Positions 37,578 through 47,673 are shown, counted from the first letter of the stretch. The stretch: DNA of 64,000 bases from Meconema thalassinum (GCA_946902985.2 OX336392.1:19628716-19692715); one strand, 5' to 3'. Notes: a model not told the origin generated them from the letters alone. Program-made: numbers and translations.

Positions 37578-40223
37578 TCAGCCTATGCAGTGATCTATGA
37601 TGGGTTTCCCTCTATTCCTGCAATGAAGAACGTGATAACGTTCACAGATTCCGTCACACAGCTCACAGACACAGGCCGGGTCCGGATCATGGAATGTCTT
37701 TGTCTTGCACATTCTATGGTGGAAACCGTGCACAGCCAAAGAGGTCACAAAGTGCCGCAAGTCCTGGTTCGGTTCCATCCATGCTCTGTTGATCATAGCC
37801 TCGGTCGAGTAGAATTCTTCCCAGATTTCACTTCTTTTCAACGTTCTTTCTGCTAGAACCCTCTTCCAGCAGGTCGTAGTAGGCAAAGCGAACTTGAATC
37901 TAAAATCCTCCATCAAGAAGGGTTCCCGAGAGAGCACATACACTAATCTCGATCGCGTGTATTTGGATACTCCAAGGACAGCCTTCAAGTATCTAGCCTT
38001 TACCTGTTCCAATGTTCGGAGGTCTCCTATGCTTAACTTGTCCCAAATTATCTCTATGCCATACGTGAGGATTGGGACAATTTTTGCATCCAAGAGTGCA
38101 ATGGCGGATCTCAAGGAAAGTCTTGTAATGGCTTTGACGTCAAATATAGCCTTGGTAGCTGCTGTCGCTCTTTGTTTTACGTGGATTTTGAACGAGTTCA
38201 TTGTCGTTTGTAACGTTACACCCAGATATTTAAAGCTATTGACAGTCTTCAGTGGTTTACTTTTGAAAAATATTCTCTGTTCTTGGGAAACACGTCCACC
38301 CTTCCTGAAAATCATATGCTCGGTCTTCTCTGCATTAACTTGCAATTCATTCTTATCTGCCCATTTCTCCAGAGCATGGGTTGCAATTTGGAGGTCCCTG
38401 ATGTTCTGCGACCCCAAAACCATGTCGTCGGCGTAAAGGTATATCTTCGTTTCCTTTGAAACTTCTCTGACTGCATGAACAATATCGTGCATGGCGACAT
38501 TGAACAGCAGGGGACTGAGGGGATCTCCCTGAAGTACGCCGTTCGTTTGTATGATCTGTCTGGAAATGGTTACGTTGTCGGAGATTTTTATATTATTGCT
38601 CCTTAACATGTTATGAACCAGAATTGTGATTGCTTTATTTTCTGTCGATATCGAATTTAGTTTCGTGGAGATGATGGTCCTGCTTAGATTGTCGAAGGCT
38701 TTCGAGAAATCAATAAATACTGCATGGAATTTTCCTTGAGGTGTTCTAAGGGTATTCTCTATGTCATCTGTTAGATTTCTAATTGCCTGAAGCGTGTTTC
38801 TCCCTCGTCTAAAACCAAATTGCTCTTCTGGTATTTTAACGTCGATTTCTTCAGTAAGTCTGTTCGTCATGAGCTTTGTAAGTATCTTTAATAAATTGCT
38901 TTCTAGGGCAATCCCTCTGTATGAGTTGGGGTCACACACATCTCCTTTTCCTTTGTGTAGTACCTTTATTGTAGAAGTTTTCCATGACAATGGTATGTCT
39001 CCTGATTGTAAGCATAGGTTCATTAGGTCTGTAATAGCTGGGAGTAATACCGTAACTGCTGTCTTGATATGCTCATTAAAGATACCGTCCGGTCCGGGTG
39101 CTTTTCCGTTTTTCAAAACAGACACAGCATTTCGAACCTCCTCTGTCGTGAACGAGCATATATTGAAGCCGTCAGGGTCGATTTCTTTCTTATGATAAGC
39201 TGTTGTGGATCCATTCTGGTTCAGAATAAGTGTAAAATGTTCCTCCCAGGCTGACATATCGATTTTTCCTGCAGCTTGTGTTTTCCGGGGTCTGAGAGCT
39301 AAGTAAGGGTTTTTCTTTGCTTCCTCCACCATCCTGTATGTTTCGAGTTCGATGAAGTCATTTCGAATTTTCTTGAGTAATTTCTTATATTCCTTTCTCA
39401 GGTGACTATACGTTGTTAGGTCTTCTTGCTTATTGCTAACCTTTGCTTTGTGAAGGGCATGCAATACTCTTTTCCTTTCTAAGTAGCAGGTTTTATTAAA
39501 CCATTTTTGTGATTTTCGATCTGTTTTTGTGGTGGTTGAGGATTGAATTATATTCTCTAGCGCAATAGCAGCAGAATCAAGATCGTTCGCTTTTATTCTA
39601 TCATTAAAGTGGGTAAGTTTGTCTGTATATTGCAGGAGCACACTTTCATTCAACTTTCTGGAGATATTCTTTGTGATACATTTCTCATTCTGAACTTTAG
39701 CATTACCAGTAATTACGAAGCGTGCCACAACAGGGCAATGTTTCTTAAGTGGTGCTTCTGCTCCTGAGGAACGAACTGTGTAGTCCAATAATTTCATCCC
39801 GACTCCCCTGAAGAAAATTAAATCTATTGTACTACTCCCATTGTATGCAAAATACGTTTTGTCATCTTTTTTATTGACGAGGGTAAATCCTTCTTCTTCC
39901 ATTAACAATAGTAATTCTTTGCTCCTGATGTTGTCAGTATCTAATCTGCAGTTGAAGTCACCAGCAATGATTACGTTGGTTTTAGGGTTTGCTTTCGTTA
40001 GTGCAGTCAGGACCGTTGTTATGACATCCTCTAAGGATGTTGAAGGTTCTATATAAAGGCCTATGAGTGTTAAGTTCTCTAATTTGATTATTATGGTCTC
40101 CTCGTCACTGTAGGCAGCTAGTAACTTTCCAATTGTGGGTTTGAAGTAACAGGAAATACCTCTCATAGGTCTTCCTCTTAGTCCTTGGGTAGCGAGGACA
40201 TGCTCTGAGTAAAACAACAACAT
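37578..40223 (-). CDS. Non-LTR retrotransposon polyprotein (APE endonuclease + reverse transcriptase), 5'-truncated
   Basis: 881-aa open frame. The N-terminal third is the C-terminal part of an apurinic/apyrimidinic-type endonuclease: SEH near residue 6-8 (probable catalytic Glu), GDFN at 88-91, a STIDLIFF motif at 131-138 and a His at 162 in KKHCPVV. The region holding the first catalytic Asn is absent. Reverse transcriptase motifs follow: GKAPGPDGI 373-381, FIDFSKAFD 503-511, GVLQGDPLSPLLF 562-574 and YADD 597-600, with the catalytic Asp residues intact. A Cys/His cluster near the C-terminus (Cys853-x2-Cys856 ... His864 ... Cys868) resembles the zinc motif of jockey-like elements. The frame also stays open for a few codons upstream of the ATG, into the palindrome edge. 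The ORF has no internal stop or frameshift, so the copy is young, although it cannot be autonomous without its 5' end. The clade is not assigned. Confidence 0.9.
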   Translation of the reverse strand: MLLFYSEHVLATQGLRGRPMRGISCYFKPTIGKLLAAYSDEETIIIKLENLTLIGLYIEPSTSLEDVITTVLTALTKANPKTNVIIAGDFNCRLDTDNIRSKELLLLMEEEGFTLVNKKDDKTYFAYNGSSTIDLIFFRGVGMKLLDYTVRSSGAEAPLKKHCPVVARFVITGNAKVQNEKCITKNISRKLNESVLLQYTDKLTHFNDRIKANDLDSAAIALENIIQSSTTTKTDRKSQKWFNKTCYLERKRVLHALHKAKVSNKQEDLTTYSHLRKEYKKLLKKIRNDFIELETYRMVEEAKKNPYLALRPRKTQAAGKIDMSAWEEHFTLILNQNGSTTAYHKKEIDPDGFNICSFTTEEVRNAVSVLKNGKAPGPDGIFNEHIKTAVTVLLPAITDLMNLCLQSGDIPLSWKTSTIKVLHKGKGDVCDPNSYRGIALESNLLKILTKLMTNRLTEEIDVKIPEEQFGFRRGRNTLQAIRNLTDDIENTLRTPQGKFHAVFIDFSKAFDNLSRTIISTKLNSISTENKAITILVHNMLRSNNIKISDNVTISRQIIQTNGVLQGDPLSPLLFNVAMHDIVHAVREVSKETKIYLYADDMVLGSQNIRDLQIATHALEKWADKNELQVNAEKTEHMIFRKGGRVSQEQRIFFKSKPLKTVNSFKYLGVTLQTTMNSFKIHVKQRATAATKAIFDVKAITRLSLRSAIALLDAKIVPILTYGIEIIWDKLSIGDLRTLEQVKARYLKAVLGVSKYTRSRLVYVLSREPFLMEDFRFKFALPTTTCWKRVLAERTLKRSEIWEEFYSTEAMINRAWMEPNQDLRHFVTSLAVHGFHHRMCKTKTFHDPDPACVCELCDGICERYHVLHCRNRGKPIIDHCIG

Positions 40224-40580
40224 AAGTAGTGTGTTTTGGATGGTTCAAATGCCTCCACCTCCACACCCTCCACACAAGATGGCGGCAGCCCGATAACTCC
40301 CGAACCCGTGGTCGGATTTTGACGAATGAGGTGTCATTGAACTCGGGCTAACACCCCCTTTCCAATGGACAATATATTTCCACCCCAAAAGTAAAACCTA
40401 CCCCTACTAGGGGGTGAAATTTTAATTTTTTAGAGAATCTCTGTTACCAATTGCAACATGTGAGAGTTTGAATGCCGATATGGAATGAAACGTTGTTCCA
40501 CATAAAGTGCATATGTTCGGTGAATAGCCACTATGAATTAGCATGCCCACTCATGGCTTTTGAAGGGGGTGGGGGGAGCG

Positions 40581-40870
40581 GATCTCTGTGGACGAGTCCT
40601 TGTGGACAAGTCCTTGTGGACGAGTCCTTGTGGACAGGTCCTTGTGGACGAGTCCTTGTGGACAGGTCCTTGTTGACAGGTCATTGTTGATGAGTCCTTG
40701 TGGACAATTCCTTGTTGACAGGTCCTTGTGGACGAGTCCTTGTGGGCAGGTCCTTGTGGACAGGTCCTTGTGGACAGGTCCTTGTGGACAAGTCCTTGTG
40801 GACGAGTCCTTGTCCCTTTGGACTGATCCCTTTGGACTGATCCCTTTGGCCTGGTCCCTATGGACTGGCT
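40581..40870. repeat. 15-bp minisatellite with mini-hairpin units (left arm)
   Basis: Tandem units of 15 bp built on GTCCTTGTGGAC plus 3 bases, grading into TCCCTTTGGACTGA-type variants near 40815-40866. GTCC and GGAC within each unit are complementary, so each can form a tiny hairpin. Related variants occupy 47540-47700 at the palindrome centre. The 15-bp period keeps frames open on both strands, and the resulting ~100-aa ORFs are not considered genes. Confidence 0.9.
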
Positions 40871-41679
40871 CATGAATTTATTTAAATTATGTCAAAGGGC
40901 CTAACTACATTTGTGTGTGTTGAACTGACGTTGTTCACCAACCCCCACTACTATAATGTGATAATGATATGAAAGGAAAGAGATGAAATACATGTGAACA
41001 CGTGTGAGATGTCATTATTAGCATTCTCCTTGTGAAACAAGTCACATCCTGTTTTGATTCATACGTGAGAAAATGCGAGTTCATTTGTAATATGATCTAA
41101 CACACAGGTGTTCACATGTGCACGTGCATGATAAGAGCTAACAAGTCACAACCTGTTTTGGCAGTGGTGGGAATAAGGCTAGAGACATGTACGAGTAGTC
41201 AAATTACTCCGGCAGACAACCCCTTTCCTATGGATAGCTTATTTCCACTCAAAAATAAAATCTACCCCTACTAGGGGGTGAATTAATAATTTTTAGGTAA
41301 AAGTCGCTTTCCATGTGCAACATGTGGGAGTTTGTATACCAATATGAAATTAAACTCGTTCCACATAAAGTGCATGCATACAACTGAATGCCGCTATGAT
41401 TTATCATTTTTGTTTTTTTGTTTTACGAATGCGCAATTGGGGTTTTTGTAAGAGGGCGGGCTTTTTGAATAATGATTTATAGATACGTTTTTTTTACAAA
41501 TTAACCAAAGATCCAAAAACTAATAGGTCATCGGCTTTTTAATATCTTATGAACTAAGAAAGCTAGGAACTTGTATGAGGGGTCGTTGGACTTGTGGTGA
41601 CGCCCTGTTTTTGAATGTATTATTCATTTTTTGTCAAAAGGGCCTAACTGCACTTTCGTTAATATCTCGCTAACTAATA

Positions 41680-42055
41680 ATCACAGAGGGTCGAGTGAGG
41701 TGTCATAGGACTTAAAATGGCCAACCCCTCCCCATGACCAATGAATTTACCAAAAAAAAAAAAACAGCAAGGTCATTAACCTAAGATTGTATCAACTAAT
41801 AATCAGAGAGGGACAAGTGAGGTGTCACAAGACTCAGGATGGCCAACCCTTTTCCATGACCAACGAATTTACCCAAAATACCCAAAACAGCAAGGTCATT
41901 GACCTAAGATTTTATAAACTTATCAGTAGAGAGGGTCAAGTGAGGTGTCATAGGACTACGAATGGTTAACCCTTTCCCATGACCAATGAATTTACCTCAA
42001 AAATTCAAAACAGCAAGGTCATTGACCTGAGATTTTATAAACTAATAATCGGATA
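41680..42055. repeat. Three ~120-bp direct repeats (left arm)
   Basis: Three diverged units, each containing AAGTGAGGTGTCA or a close variant, a CCATGACCAATGAATTTACC segment and CAGCAAGGTCATT. A related piece forms the outer end of the arm (40321-40530), and another lies at 41200-41400 with the shared CTACCCCTACTAGGGGGTGAA block. The outer 2 kb of the arm is thus built from repeated modules. The mirror copy lies at 53350-53724. Confidence 0.8.
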
Positions 42056-42893
42056 TCAACATGTGAAATGTTTACAGTGAGTGATGAAACATAGCTAGGT
42101 AGTGAAAGAATTATTGTAGGCTACATGTATGGCGACTGACAAATCTTTCACCATTGGAACTTGTTTTCAGATCAAACTGCAGTACAGAGAGAGTATAGGT
42201 TGTAGGTATGGGATAATAAATGACAAATGGTGTATACAAAATCTGATTAATCGATTCAAGAAATAAGAGTAGTCAATCTTTAATTGATTGGTTAAATAGG
42301 ATAGCTAAAATCCAAAATGGTGACTACATTGAACTAAACTGAACCAAGCTGAATCAAATCCAACCAAACCGAACCAAACTTAATCAAAAACAAGCCAATG
42401 GTTTAAGTGTAAAACTTGTGGTTGAATGTGGGCATTGGTAATGTCAGAAAGGAAAGGGATAACGCTCTACCTATAGAGGGTAAGGTAAAGCTAGTGCATG
42501 ATGCTAATGCACACACACACACACACACACACAAGTACATGAACCACACACAACCATCTTATGCAGTTATTATGGGTTGACTGTTAAAACTTGCTCAGTG
42601 GTTACTGGGACAAGATGGTCGCTACACACAACAAGCTTTAAATACCTGAGGCTAATAATCTATACACACACTCACACACACACTTGTTCTAAACTAAACT
42701 GTCTTGCTGGCAGAGCTCACACAGTAGGTAAATGACAGAAATGCTTGGCTAACAGAAATACAATCATTTTCGGTTGTCTAATGTTACCAGCTAAACATTA
42801 CGTGCTATAGTGGTGAGCACATGTGCCTCTTTCACTGGAGATCTTAACTCGATTTCTAGCTCTAAGGCCTAGAACGAATCAAACTTAGAAAAA

Positions 42894-42970
42894 AGGGTAT
42901 GGTGACGCAGTGGTTAAATTGTTAGCCTTTCACTAAGGTAGACCAGGGTTTGATTTTTGGTTAATATACA
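42894..42970 (+). repeat. Degenerate tRNA-like SINE head (left arm)
   Basis: An A-box-like TGACGCAGTGG is followed ~45 bp later by a B-box-like GGGTTTGATTTTTGG. A second degenerate tRNA-like stretch lies just before it (~42790-42870), with a CTTTCAC segment as in tRNA-Glu anticodon arms. Both are mirrored in the right arm (~52434-52615). They are too decayed to be genes. Confidence 0.45.
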
Positions 42971-43285
42971 TGTCATAAACAATCAAATAAAAGCAGAGAT
43001 AATGTTTAAAACTGATTACACTTGTCTCTTTTCAAATTATTACTTAGATTACAAATACAAACGTGGACTGGGTTTGACATACAGTTAATGCTTCCTATCA
43101 CATACCAGACTGCAAGAAAGTCAAACAAGCAAAAGCAGTGGTAAAATCGCTATGTGTAGAGAAATACCTAACGGTTTTATGAACTGGCAAAGGTATGTCG
43201 CATAAACAGTGCAGGATACAATCCAGCAACCATAATTTTTATCTCGTGGACAAGAGAAAACATATGTATAGAGAGAGATAGAAAG

Positions 43286-43288
<3 letters not shown>

Positions 43289-43322
<34 letters not shown>
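43289..43322. repeat. (GT)n microsatellite (left arm)
   Basis: About 17 GT units. The right-arm partner (CA)n at ~52086-52115 is shorter by a few bases, accounting for the first length offset met when moving outward from the palindrome centre. Confidence 0.95.
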
Positions 43323-43326
<4 letters not shown>

Positions 43327-43911
43327 GCATTGGTTGTTTGACCAGAGAAAATACGGTGAGGTAGGGTGGGGAGAGGGAGAATTAGCACTTATATATGAAT
43401 GGAAAATAGATTTTTTTCAATCGTTTTGTTTTTCAAATGTAGTGGTAGATAGTCGTTTTTTGTAAAACATTCTTACTTGCAGTAGTAATAAGCCTCTATG
43501 GTTCCGCTAACATATAGATAGACTGTATTATTGCCATGGTCAAGCACTCACATTAAGATCATTTACAAAATCATAAAATGAAAAATAAAAATCTTGTTTT
43601 GGAAATATCGTTTTTCAACATACACACAAAATAAATATATAAAAAATTTGTAAACAGCAAATTGGAAAATCCATGTTTCCATATAGACAATATTTAAAAA
43701 CCTTAAACGGACATTTAAGAAAATATATGCAAATGGGAAATTGACAAATGTGTAAATATGAAAATGGAAAAATCCATGTTTCCATATCATGAAATTGAAA
43801 AACATCAAACTGTCATTTTAAAAAATGCAAATGGAAAATTGACAAATTGCAATGTGTGAAATGTGAAATTGAACAAATGACTATCATTATATAAAAAAAA
43901 AGAACATGGTG

Positions 43912-44052
43912 CTCTATGGTTGAGGTGTGAATCAAACCCTCTCTACTTATTTGGACCACTCGAGACTGAGTAGACTAGTTTTTGTTGTCATACCACTTTT
44001 AAAAGTTTTTGTTAAATCTAGGAATTGAACCCAAGAGCTTGTAGGGGGGATC
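43912..44052 (-). repeat. Degraded SINE fragment (left arm)
   Basis: Similar to the SINE body and head at 27480-27610: both contain an ATCAAACCCTCTCTACT / ATCGAACCCCCTCTACT stretch, the GACTGAGTAGAC segment and a GGAATTGAACCCA / GGAATCGAACCCA B-box complement. The palindrome copy is more AT-rich and more decayed. Its mirror is at 51355-51495. Its presence shows that the arm was host genomic DNA long enough to collect host SINEs. Confidence 0.75.
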
Positions 44053-44069
44053 CAAGGTTATAATATGTT

Positions 44070-44195
44070 AAACAGATAGCCTTGAATGTAGGGTGTGGTA
44101 GTTATATAGAGATGAGACGTTTCGCTCGGGGCAGAGAGGCATGGAGATCTGCATCAAACCAGTCAAAAGACTGACGACTCAAACAACAACATGTA
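44070..44195 (-). repeat. Dispersed repeat fragment shared with 58870-59030 (left arm)
   Basis: On the minus strand this reads TTGTTTGAGTCGTCAGTC, then TTTTGACTGGTTTGATGCAG, then a CATCTCTATATAACTACCAC stretch. The same sequence, slightly diverged, occurs at 58870-59030. The mirror is at 51212-51337. This is a host dispersed repeat inside the palindrome. Confidence 0.8.
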
Positions 44196-44472
44196 GAGCT
44201 CACCAAAATAATGTTGTGTAACGGTAAATGTTAGTCAACGAACAGTAATGCATTACTAAAACCCATGACACGATACCTAAGAGCTTTTCTAAAATTATTT
44301 TAAAATGCCTTTAACCCTATATTAAACACCCAGTTCACAAGACTCATAACTGCAATGTTATGGTCAAACATAACAAAATCTATATTTCAAAACAAACAAG
44401 TGGTTTAGTCAATGTATACTGGAAAAAGTTTTATAAACACTCAAGTCCACAAAAATAATTAAATTAGTAACT

Positions 44473-44557
44473 GTCAGGTTGACCGAGTGGTTATGGTGTT
44501 TGACTTAAGTTCAAATTTTCTGTACAAGAAAGCAAGGGTTCGAATACCTTACCTGAT
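44473..44557 (+). tRNA. tRNA-Leu(UAA)-like sequence, left arm (possible pseudogene)
   Basis: This 85-nt stretch folds as a class II tRNA. The acceptor stem GTCAGGT pairs with ACCTGAT (one G-U pair). The D-region TGACCGAGTGG matches an A box. A perfect 5-bp anticodon stem (TTTGA/TCAAA) carries loop CTTAAGT, anticodon TAA, followed by a long variable arm. The T arm has loop TTCGAAT with one mismatched stem pair, and the GGTTCGAATAC segment serves as B box. No T-run terminator follows directly. It may be a decayed tRNA gene or the head of a tRNA-derived repeat. Confidence 0.5.
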
Positions 44558-44876
44558 ATAACTATTGCCTCAACATGGTTTGACCACACTGTATTATTGT
44601 GTACTCGGTACACAAACCATAGATAGAGTGTATTGTTTAAGGTCACTCTCTTTGCGAACATAGTCAGAGACTGTTGATGGTTAACAATTGCATTAATAGT
44701 GGGACATAGGGATAGCAATGAAGAAAAACAGACAATACCCATACACTTTTTTATTTATTTAATGTAAGTACTTGTACAATAGTTATATACAAACTACAAC
44801 TCTCTTTTGTCTATTACTATCTAGTCCTTTTCGATCCACTTGCATAACAAGGCAGATGACTTTGTAGTTCAGCCCC

Positions 44877-45275
44877 TTAAAACAACAACAACACTACCTC
44901 TTGCATAGTCTGTGATGTTGATGACTCTTGAGGCGTGGAACATGGATACAACATAACTTTTACAACAGGGGTTAAACGTTGCTCAACAATCAATGCACTA
45001 TTTTGAGTAGCAACATCTTTCTCTTGTACTAACTTATTAGCATTCTGATGATTTTTTGCCAACACCATCAGTGTTTTGTCTGGAGCACTACATTGATGAT
45101 CACTCACACTTAAAACCACACCATTTCTACTTTTCATATTGCCTCGACATCTTGTTGACCTCTGTTTTGAGCATCGCCAGAATATTATTCCTTTTACATT
45201 TTGTCGTCTATAGTTATAAGAGTAGCCTTTATAGAGTACACGTTGTTTACCTCGATTAGTTGTAGTAAGTTCCAT
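44877..45275 (-). CDS. FLYWCH-type protein paralogue, left-arm copy 2 (C-terminally truncated)
   Basis: 132-aa ORF starting at ATG 45275, head-to-tail behind the 231-aa ORF. Residues 9-62 align position for position with the FLYWCH domain of that ORF: Gly9-Lys10, YKGYSY, Trp33-Arg-Cys35, Cys43, and His60-Gln-Cys62, again a C-C-H-C ligand set. The Asp-rich region and the FVYW tail are missing. The frame runs into a repeat-like GTTGTTGTTTTAAGGGG sequence and stops. Sequence beyond the stop still resembles the KGLDSNS segment of the longer paralogue, so this is a tandem duplicate that lost its C-terminus. A TATA-like ATATAAAAG lies ~85 bp upstream of the start (45357-45365 on the left arm, 50042-50050 on the right). 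Confidence 0.6.
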   Translation of the reverse strand: MELTTTNRGKQRVLYKGYSYNYRRQNVKGIIFWRCSKQRSTRCRGNMKSRNGVVLSVSDHQCSAPDKTLMVLAKNHQNANKLVQEKDVATQNSALIVEQRLTPVVKVMLYPCSTPQESSTSQTMQEVVLLLF

Positions 45276-45375
45276 AGTAGTAACTAACCTGTTAGTATGA
45301 TTTGCACACTACAAAGGTTATCTCTGTTCTGGTAATAGAATTATTTAGCGTTGGCTTTTATATTTAATATGTACA

Positions 45376-45690
45376 GTTAAAAGTGATAGAAAAGTGGTAG
45401 AAACGTGGTAGCAAAGTGGTAGACAAGTGGTAGACAATTGGTAACATAGTGGTAGAAAAGTGGTAGCAAAGTGGTAGCAAAGTGGTAGAAAAGTGGTAGA
45501 AAAGTAGTAGAAAAGTGGTAGCAAAGTGGTAGAAAAGTGGTAGCAAAGTGGTAGCAAAGTGGTAGAAAAGTGGTAGCAAACTAGAAAAGTGGTAGAAAAG
45601 TGGTAGAAAAGTAGTAGAAAAGTGGTAGCAAAGTGGTAGAAAAGTGGTAGCAAACTAGAAAAGTGGTAGCAAAGTGGTAGAAAATATTAC
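45376..45690. repeat. 11-bp minisatellite (left arm)
   Basis: About 28 tandem copies of an 11-bp unit, read on the minus strand as TACCACTTT(T/G)C, between the two FLYWCH ORFs and upstream of the second. Because 11 is not a multiple of 3, all frames are open and give 11-residue Phe/Tyr/Thr-rich repeats; these are not proteins. A few units of the same repeat also lie upstream of the first FLYWCH ORF (46530-46580). This suggests the gene and its 5' minisatellite were duplicated together. Confidence 0.9.
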
Positions 45691-45731
45691 ATGTATTGTT
45701 AAGAAATAGTTTAAGCGGTTACATGGATTCA

Positions 45732-46427
45732 TTACACTATAATTTTAGCATCACGAAGCTCATTTTCTATATCCAAAAGTTCTTCCTCATATTTAGTATG
45801 ACCAGCCTGTATACAGGTATGCAAGTACTGAAGCCGCTGGATTAGCTTATTGGGATTGTTCCAGTAAACAAATTTAACAAATGATTTTTTTGGGTGTAAA
45901 CCATTATCATCCTCATCATCATCATGATAATAATCATCATCATCATCATGGTTATCATCATCAATATAATTATCATCAATATAATCATCATCACTATTAC
46001 TATCTAATCCTTTTTGTTCATCTTGCAATGCAACAACCTTTGGCATAGTTTGTGTTGTCTTTGATAGTGTTAGAGGTTTCTTAGACGTTAACGACTGTCC
46101 TAACATGTCTTTTTCAGGAGATAATAAATGCTCTTTAACAAACAAAGCACTATCTTGAGCCACACTATTTTTTTCTTGGTCTTGCTTTTTTACCTTGGTT
46201 AGAGTATTTTGTCCATTTAAATGAGTATTATTTTGAGATTTACAATGATGATCGATTGAAATAAGTATGTTGGAGCCTTTTGTTTTAATCATTCCTCGAC
46301 ACTTTTTAGATCGTTGTTTCGAACAGCACCAAATAACAGTTCCATTTTTATTAGTTCGTTTTACAATATATGCATATCCTTTATAGTAAGCACATGGCTT
46401 ACCATAGCTAGTCGTTGATACTTCCAT
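45732..46427 (-). CDS. FLYWCH-type zinc-finger protein, left-arm copy 1
   Basis: 231-aa intact ORF starting at ATG 46427. Residues ~9-62 fit a FLYWCH domain: Gly9-Lys10, the YKGYAY segment (15-20), Trp33-x-Cys35, Cys43 and a terminal His60-His61-Cys62. The usual last ligand pair is His-x-His; here it reads His-x-Cys, so the putative zinc site is C-C-H-C. A linker of ~80 residues is followed by a very acidic Asp-rich stretch (~142-176). The C-terminal block (186-231) begins FVYW and ends in a charged, probably helical region with ELRDAKIIV. FLYWCH domains bind DNA or mediate protein contacts in animals; a nuclear role here is inference. A mirror copy lies at 48980-49675. An 11-bp minisatellite fragment lies just upstream, as it does before the second ORF. 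Intactness in both arms suggests a real or recently active gene; no introns are evident. Confidence 0.75.
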   Translation of the reverse strand: MEVSTTSYGKPCAYYKGYAYIVKRTNKNGTVIWCCSKQRSKKCRGMIKTKGSNILISIDHHCKSQNNTHLNGQNTLTKVKKQDQEKNSVAQDSALFVKEHLLSPEKDMLGQSLTSKKPLTLSKTTQTMPKVVALQDEQKGLDSNSDDDYIDDNYIDDDNHDDDDDYYHDDDEDDNGLHPKKSFVKFVYWNNPNKLIQRLQYLHTCIQAGHTKYEEELLDIENELRDAKIIV

Positions 46428-46689
46428 GTCGACTGTTGAGCATAAACTAATCTCTAGTAAAGTTAACTCGATAATAAAAATGATAGTTTGTAGTATGTGC
46501 AGTTTAAAGTAAGAGCAAAAGTGAGAGTCAAATGGTAGAAAAGTGTTAACAAAGTGGTGGAAGAGTGGTAGCAGTTTATAGTAGTCATGATCTTTTTTAC
46601 CAGAATGTGATTTGAGTAAATGTAATTTCTAAACCTTAGCAGTGAGTAGTCAGTTAGTCTTGGTTCGGACAAGCGTAAACAGTTCTCCA

Positions 46690-47215
46690 ATGAATCAGAG
46701 ATCAAGATTTTCATTATGAAACAGTTGTGTGTAACCAATTAGGTATCGGTACTTGATAGCTTCACACATGAACAAAAATTCCAACATATCTGACATCAGA
46801 TTTTCATTATGAAGCAGTTGTGTGTAACCAATTAGGTATCGGTACTTGATAGCTTCACACATGAACAAAAATTCCAACATATCTGACATGAAATACATGA
46901 TTTGAAAGTTGACAAAGAATATCCAATCAACCATTGTAGTTGCAATGTCAAACACAAAGACAAAATCAGCATGAACTTTTAAGTTAGAGGAAAATTCTAT
47001 GAAATAGACTATGCATGAAATTTGGAAATACACATTAGAAGTTTGCAACACCATCCTTCTAGCCTATATAAATTATCGACATGGAAAGTGTGCACTGCCC
47101 CTAACATTAAACCAATTTATCAATAACGCAAGTCAACAATCAAAACATTTTGTCTTGAGTCTATCATTTAATGCATATATTCTGTCTACATTGAACAGTA
47201 ATAAAAAACGCCAAT
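46690..47215. repeat. Conserved block shared with 16425-16835 (left arm)
   Basis: Matches 16425-16835 in the same orientation over several hundred bases: ATTATGAAACAGTT, the CCAATTAGGTA segment, CATGAAATACA(A/T)GATTTG, AACCATTGTAGTT, CAAACACAAAGACAAAATCA, and TATATAAATTA(T/C)CGACATGGAAAGTG. A 93-bp piece is tandemly duplicated here (46704-46796, 46797-46889) but single at 16.4 kb. The 119-aa and 91-aa frames crossing it owe their length to this duplication and are doubtful genes. The mirror is at 48192-48717. Confidence 0.8.
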
Positions 47216-47673
47216 CATAATTAATTAAGTTTGCTTTAATTCGTTATGTAATGATAAATACATATTTAAAGTTTTGGCTGACTGTTCAGAGTGAATCGCC
47301 TTTGAACACATAAGAGAGGGAATATTTTAAGACTTAACCTCTGCTCACCTAACATAACCTAAATTTACCTAACCTAACCTTGTCATATAGGTAAGAAACG
47401 GGTCAAGCTATGCTTTCGACTACCGAGTTTCAGCTACTTTTCAAGGTTACTCTCCCGAACATTGCCGGAGACTGCTGATAAACACTTATGTTCCCACGGC
47501 GGCGGCGCGCAACGACTTACATGATGCGCTTCCCCCTTTTCATTGATCCCTGTTGATTTGTCCCTTTGGACTGGTCCCTGTTGACTAGCCCCTTTGGAAG
47601 AGCCCTTTTAGAATGGAGTCATTTTTGACGGGTCCCTGTGGACAGGTCCTTTTGGCTGATCCCTTTGGACCGG

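Larger units (their letters stand above)
40225..47673. repeat. Left arm of giant palindrome
   Basis: This ~7.45-kb arm is the reverse complement of 47734-55152. Paired positions sum to 95407 for every matched landmark from the centre out to about 43563, so there is no net length change over the inner ~4.1 kb of each arm. The sum falls to 95404 by about 41969 and to 95377 at the outer edge, because of small length changes near (GT)n, an A-run and the 15-bp minisatellite. Only scattered single-base differences are visible. The outer edge, reading AGTAGTGTG, abuts the 5' end of a LINE ORF. The arm holds two FLYWCH ORFs, a tRNA-Leu-like sequence, degraded SINE pieces and minisatellites. It looks like duplicated host DNA, because it carries host-type dispersed repeats that also occur outside it. 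Confidence 0.97.

Noticed and set aside
40472..40875. ~100-aa ORFs on both strands rich in Trp/Ser/Pro or Thr/Gln/Gly
   Set aside because: Product of the 15-bp minisatellite, whose period divides by three so every frame stays open.
45345..45653. 102-aa Phe/Tyr/Thr-rich ORF (and its right-arm mirror)
   Set aside because: Product of the 11-bp minisatellite, open in all frames; not a membrane protein gene.
46695..47054. 119-aa ORF containing a 31-residue perfect repeat
   Set aside because: The repeat is a 93-bp DNA duplication in a non-coding block also found at 16425-16835, where the frame is not kept.
47340..47400. CCTAACCTAACC-like stretch near the palindrome centre as interstitial telomere repeat
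   Set aside because: Only two adjacent CCTAA units plus scattered degenerate ones; too short to claim telomeric origin.
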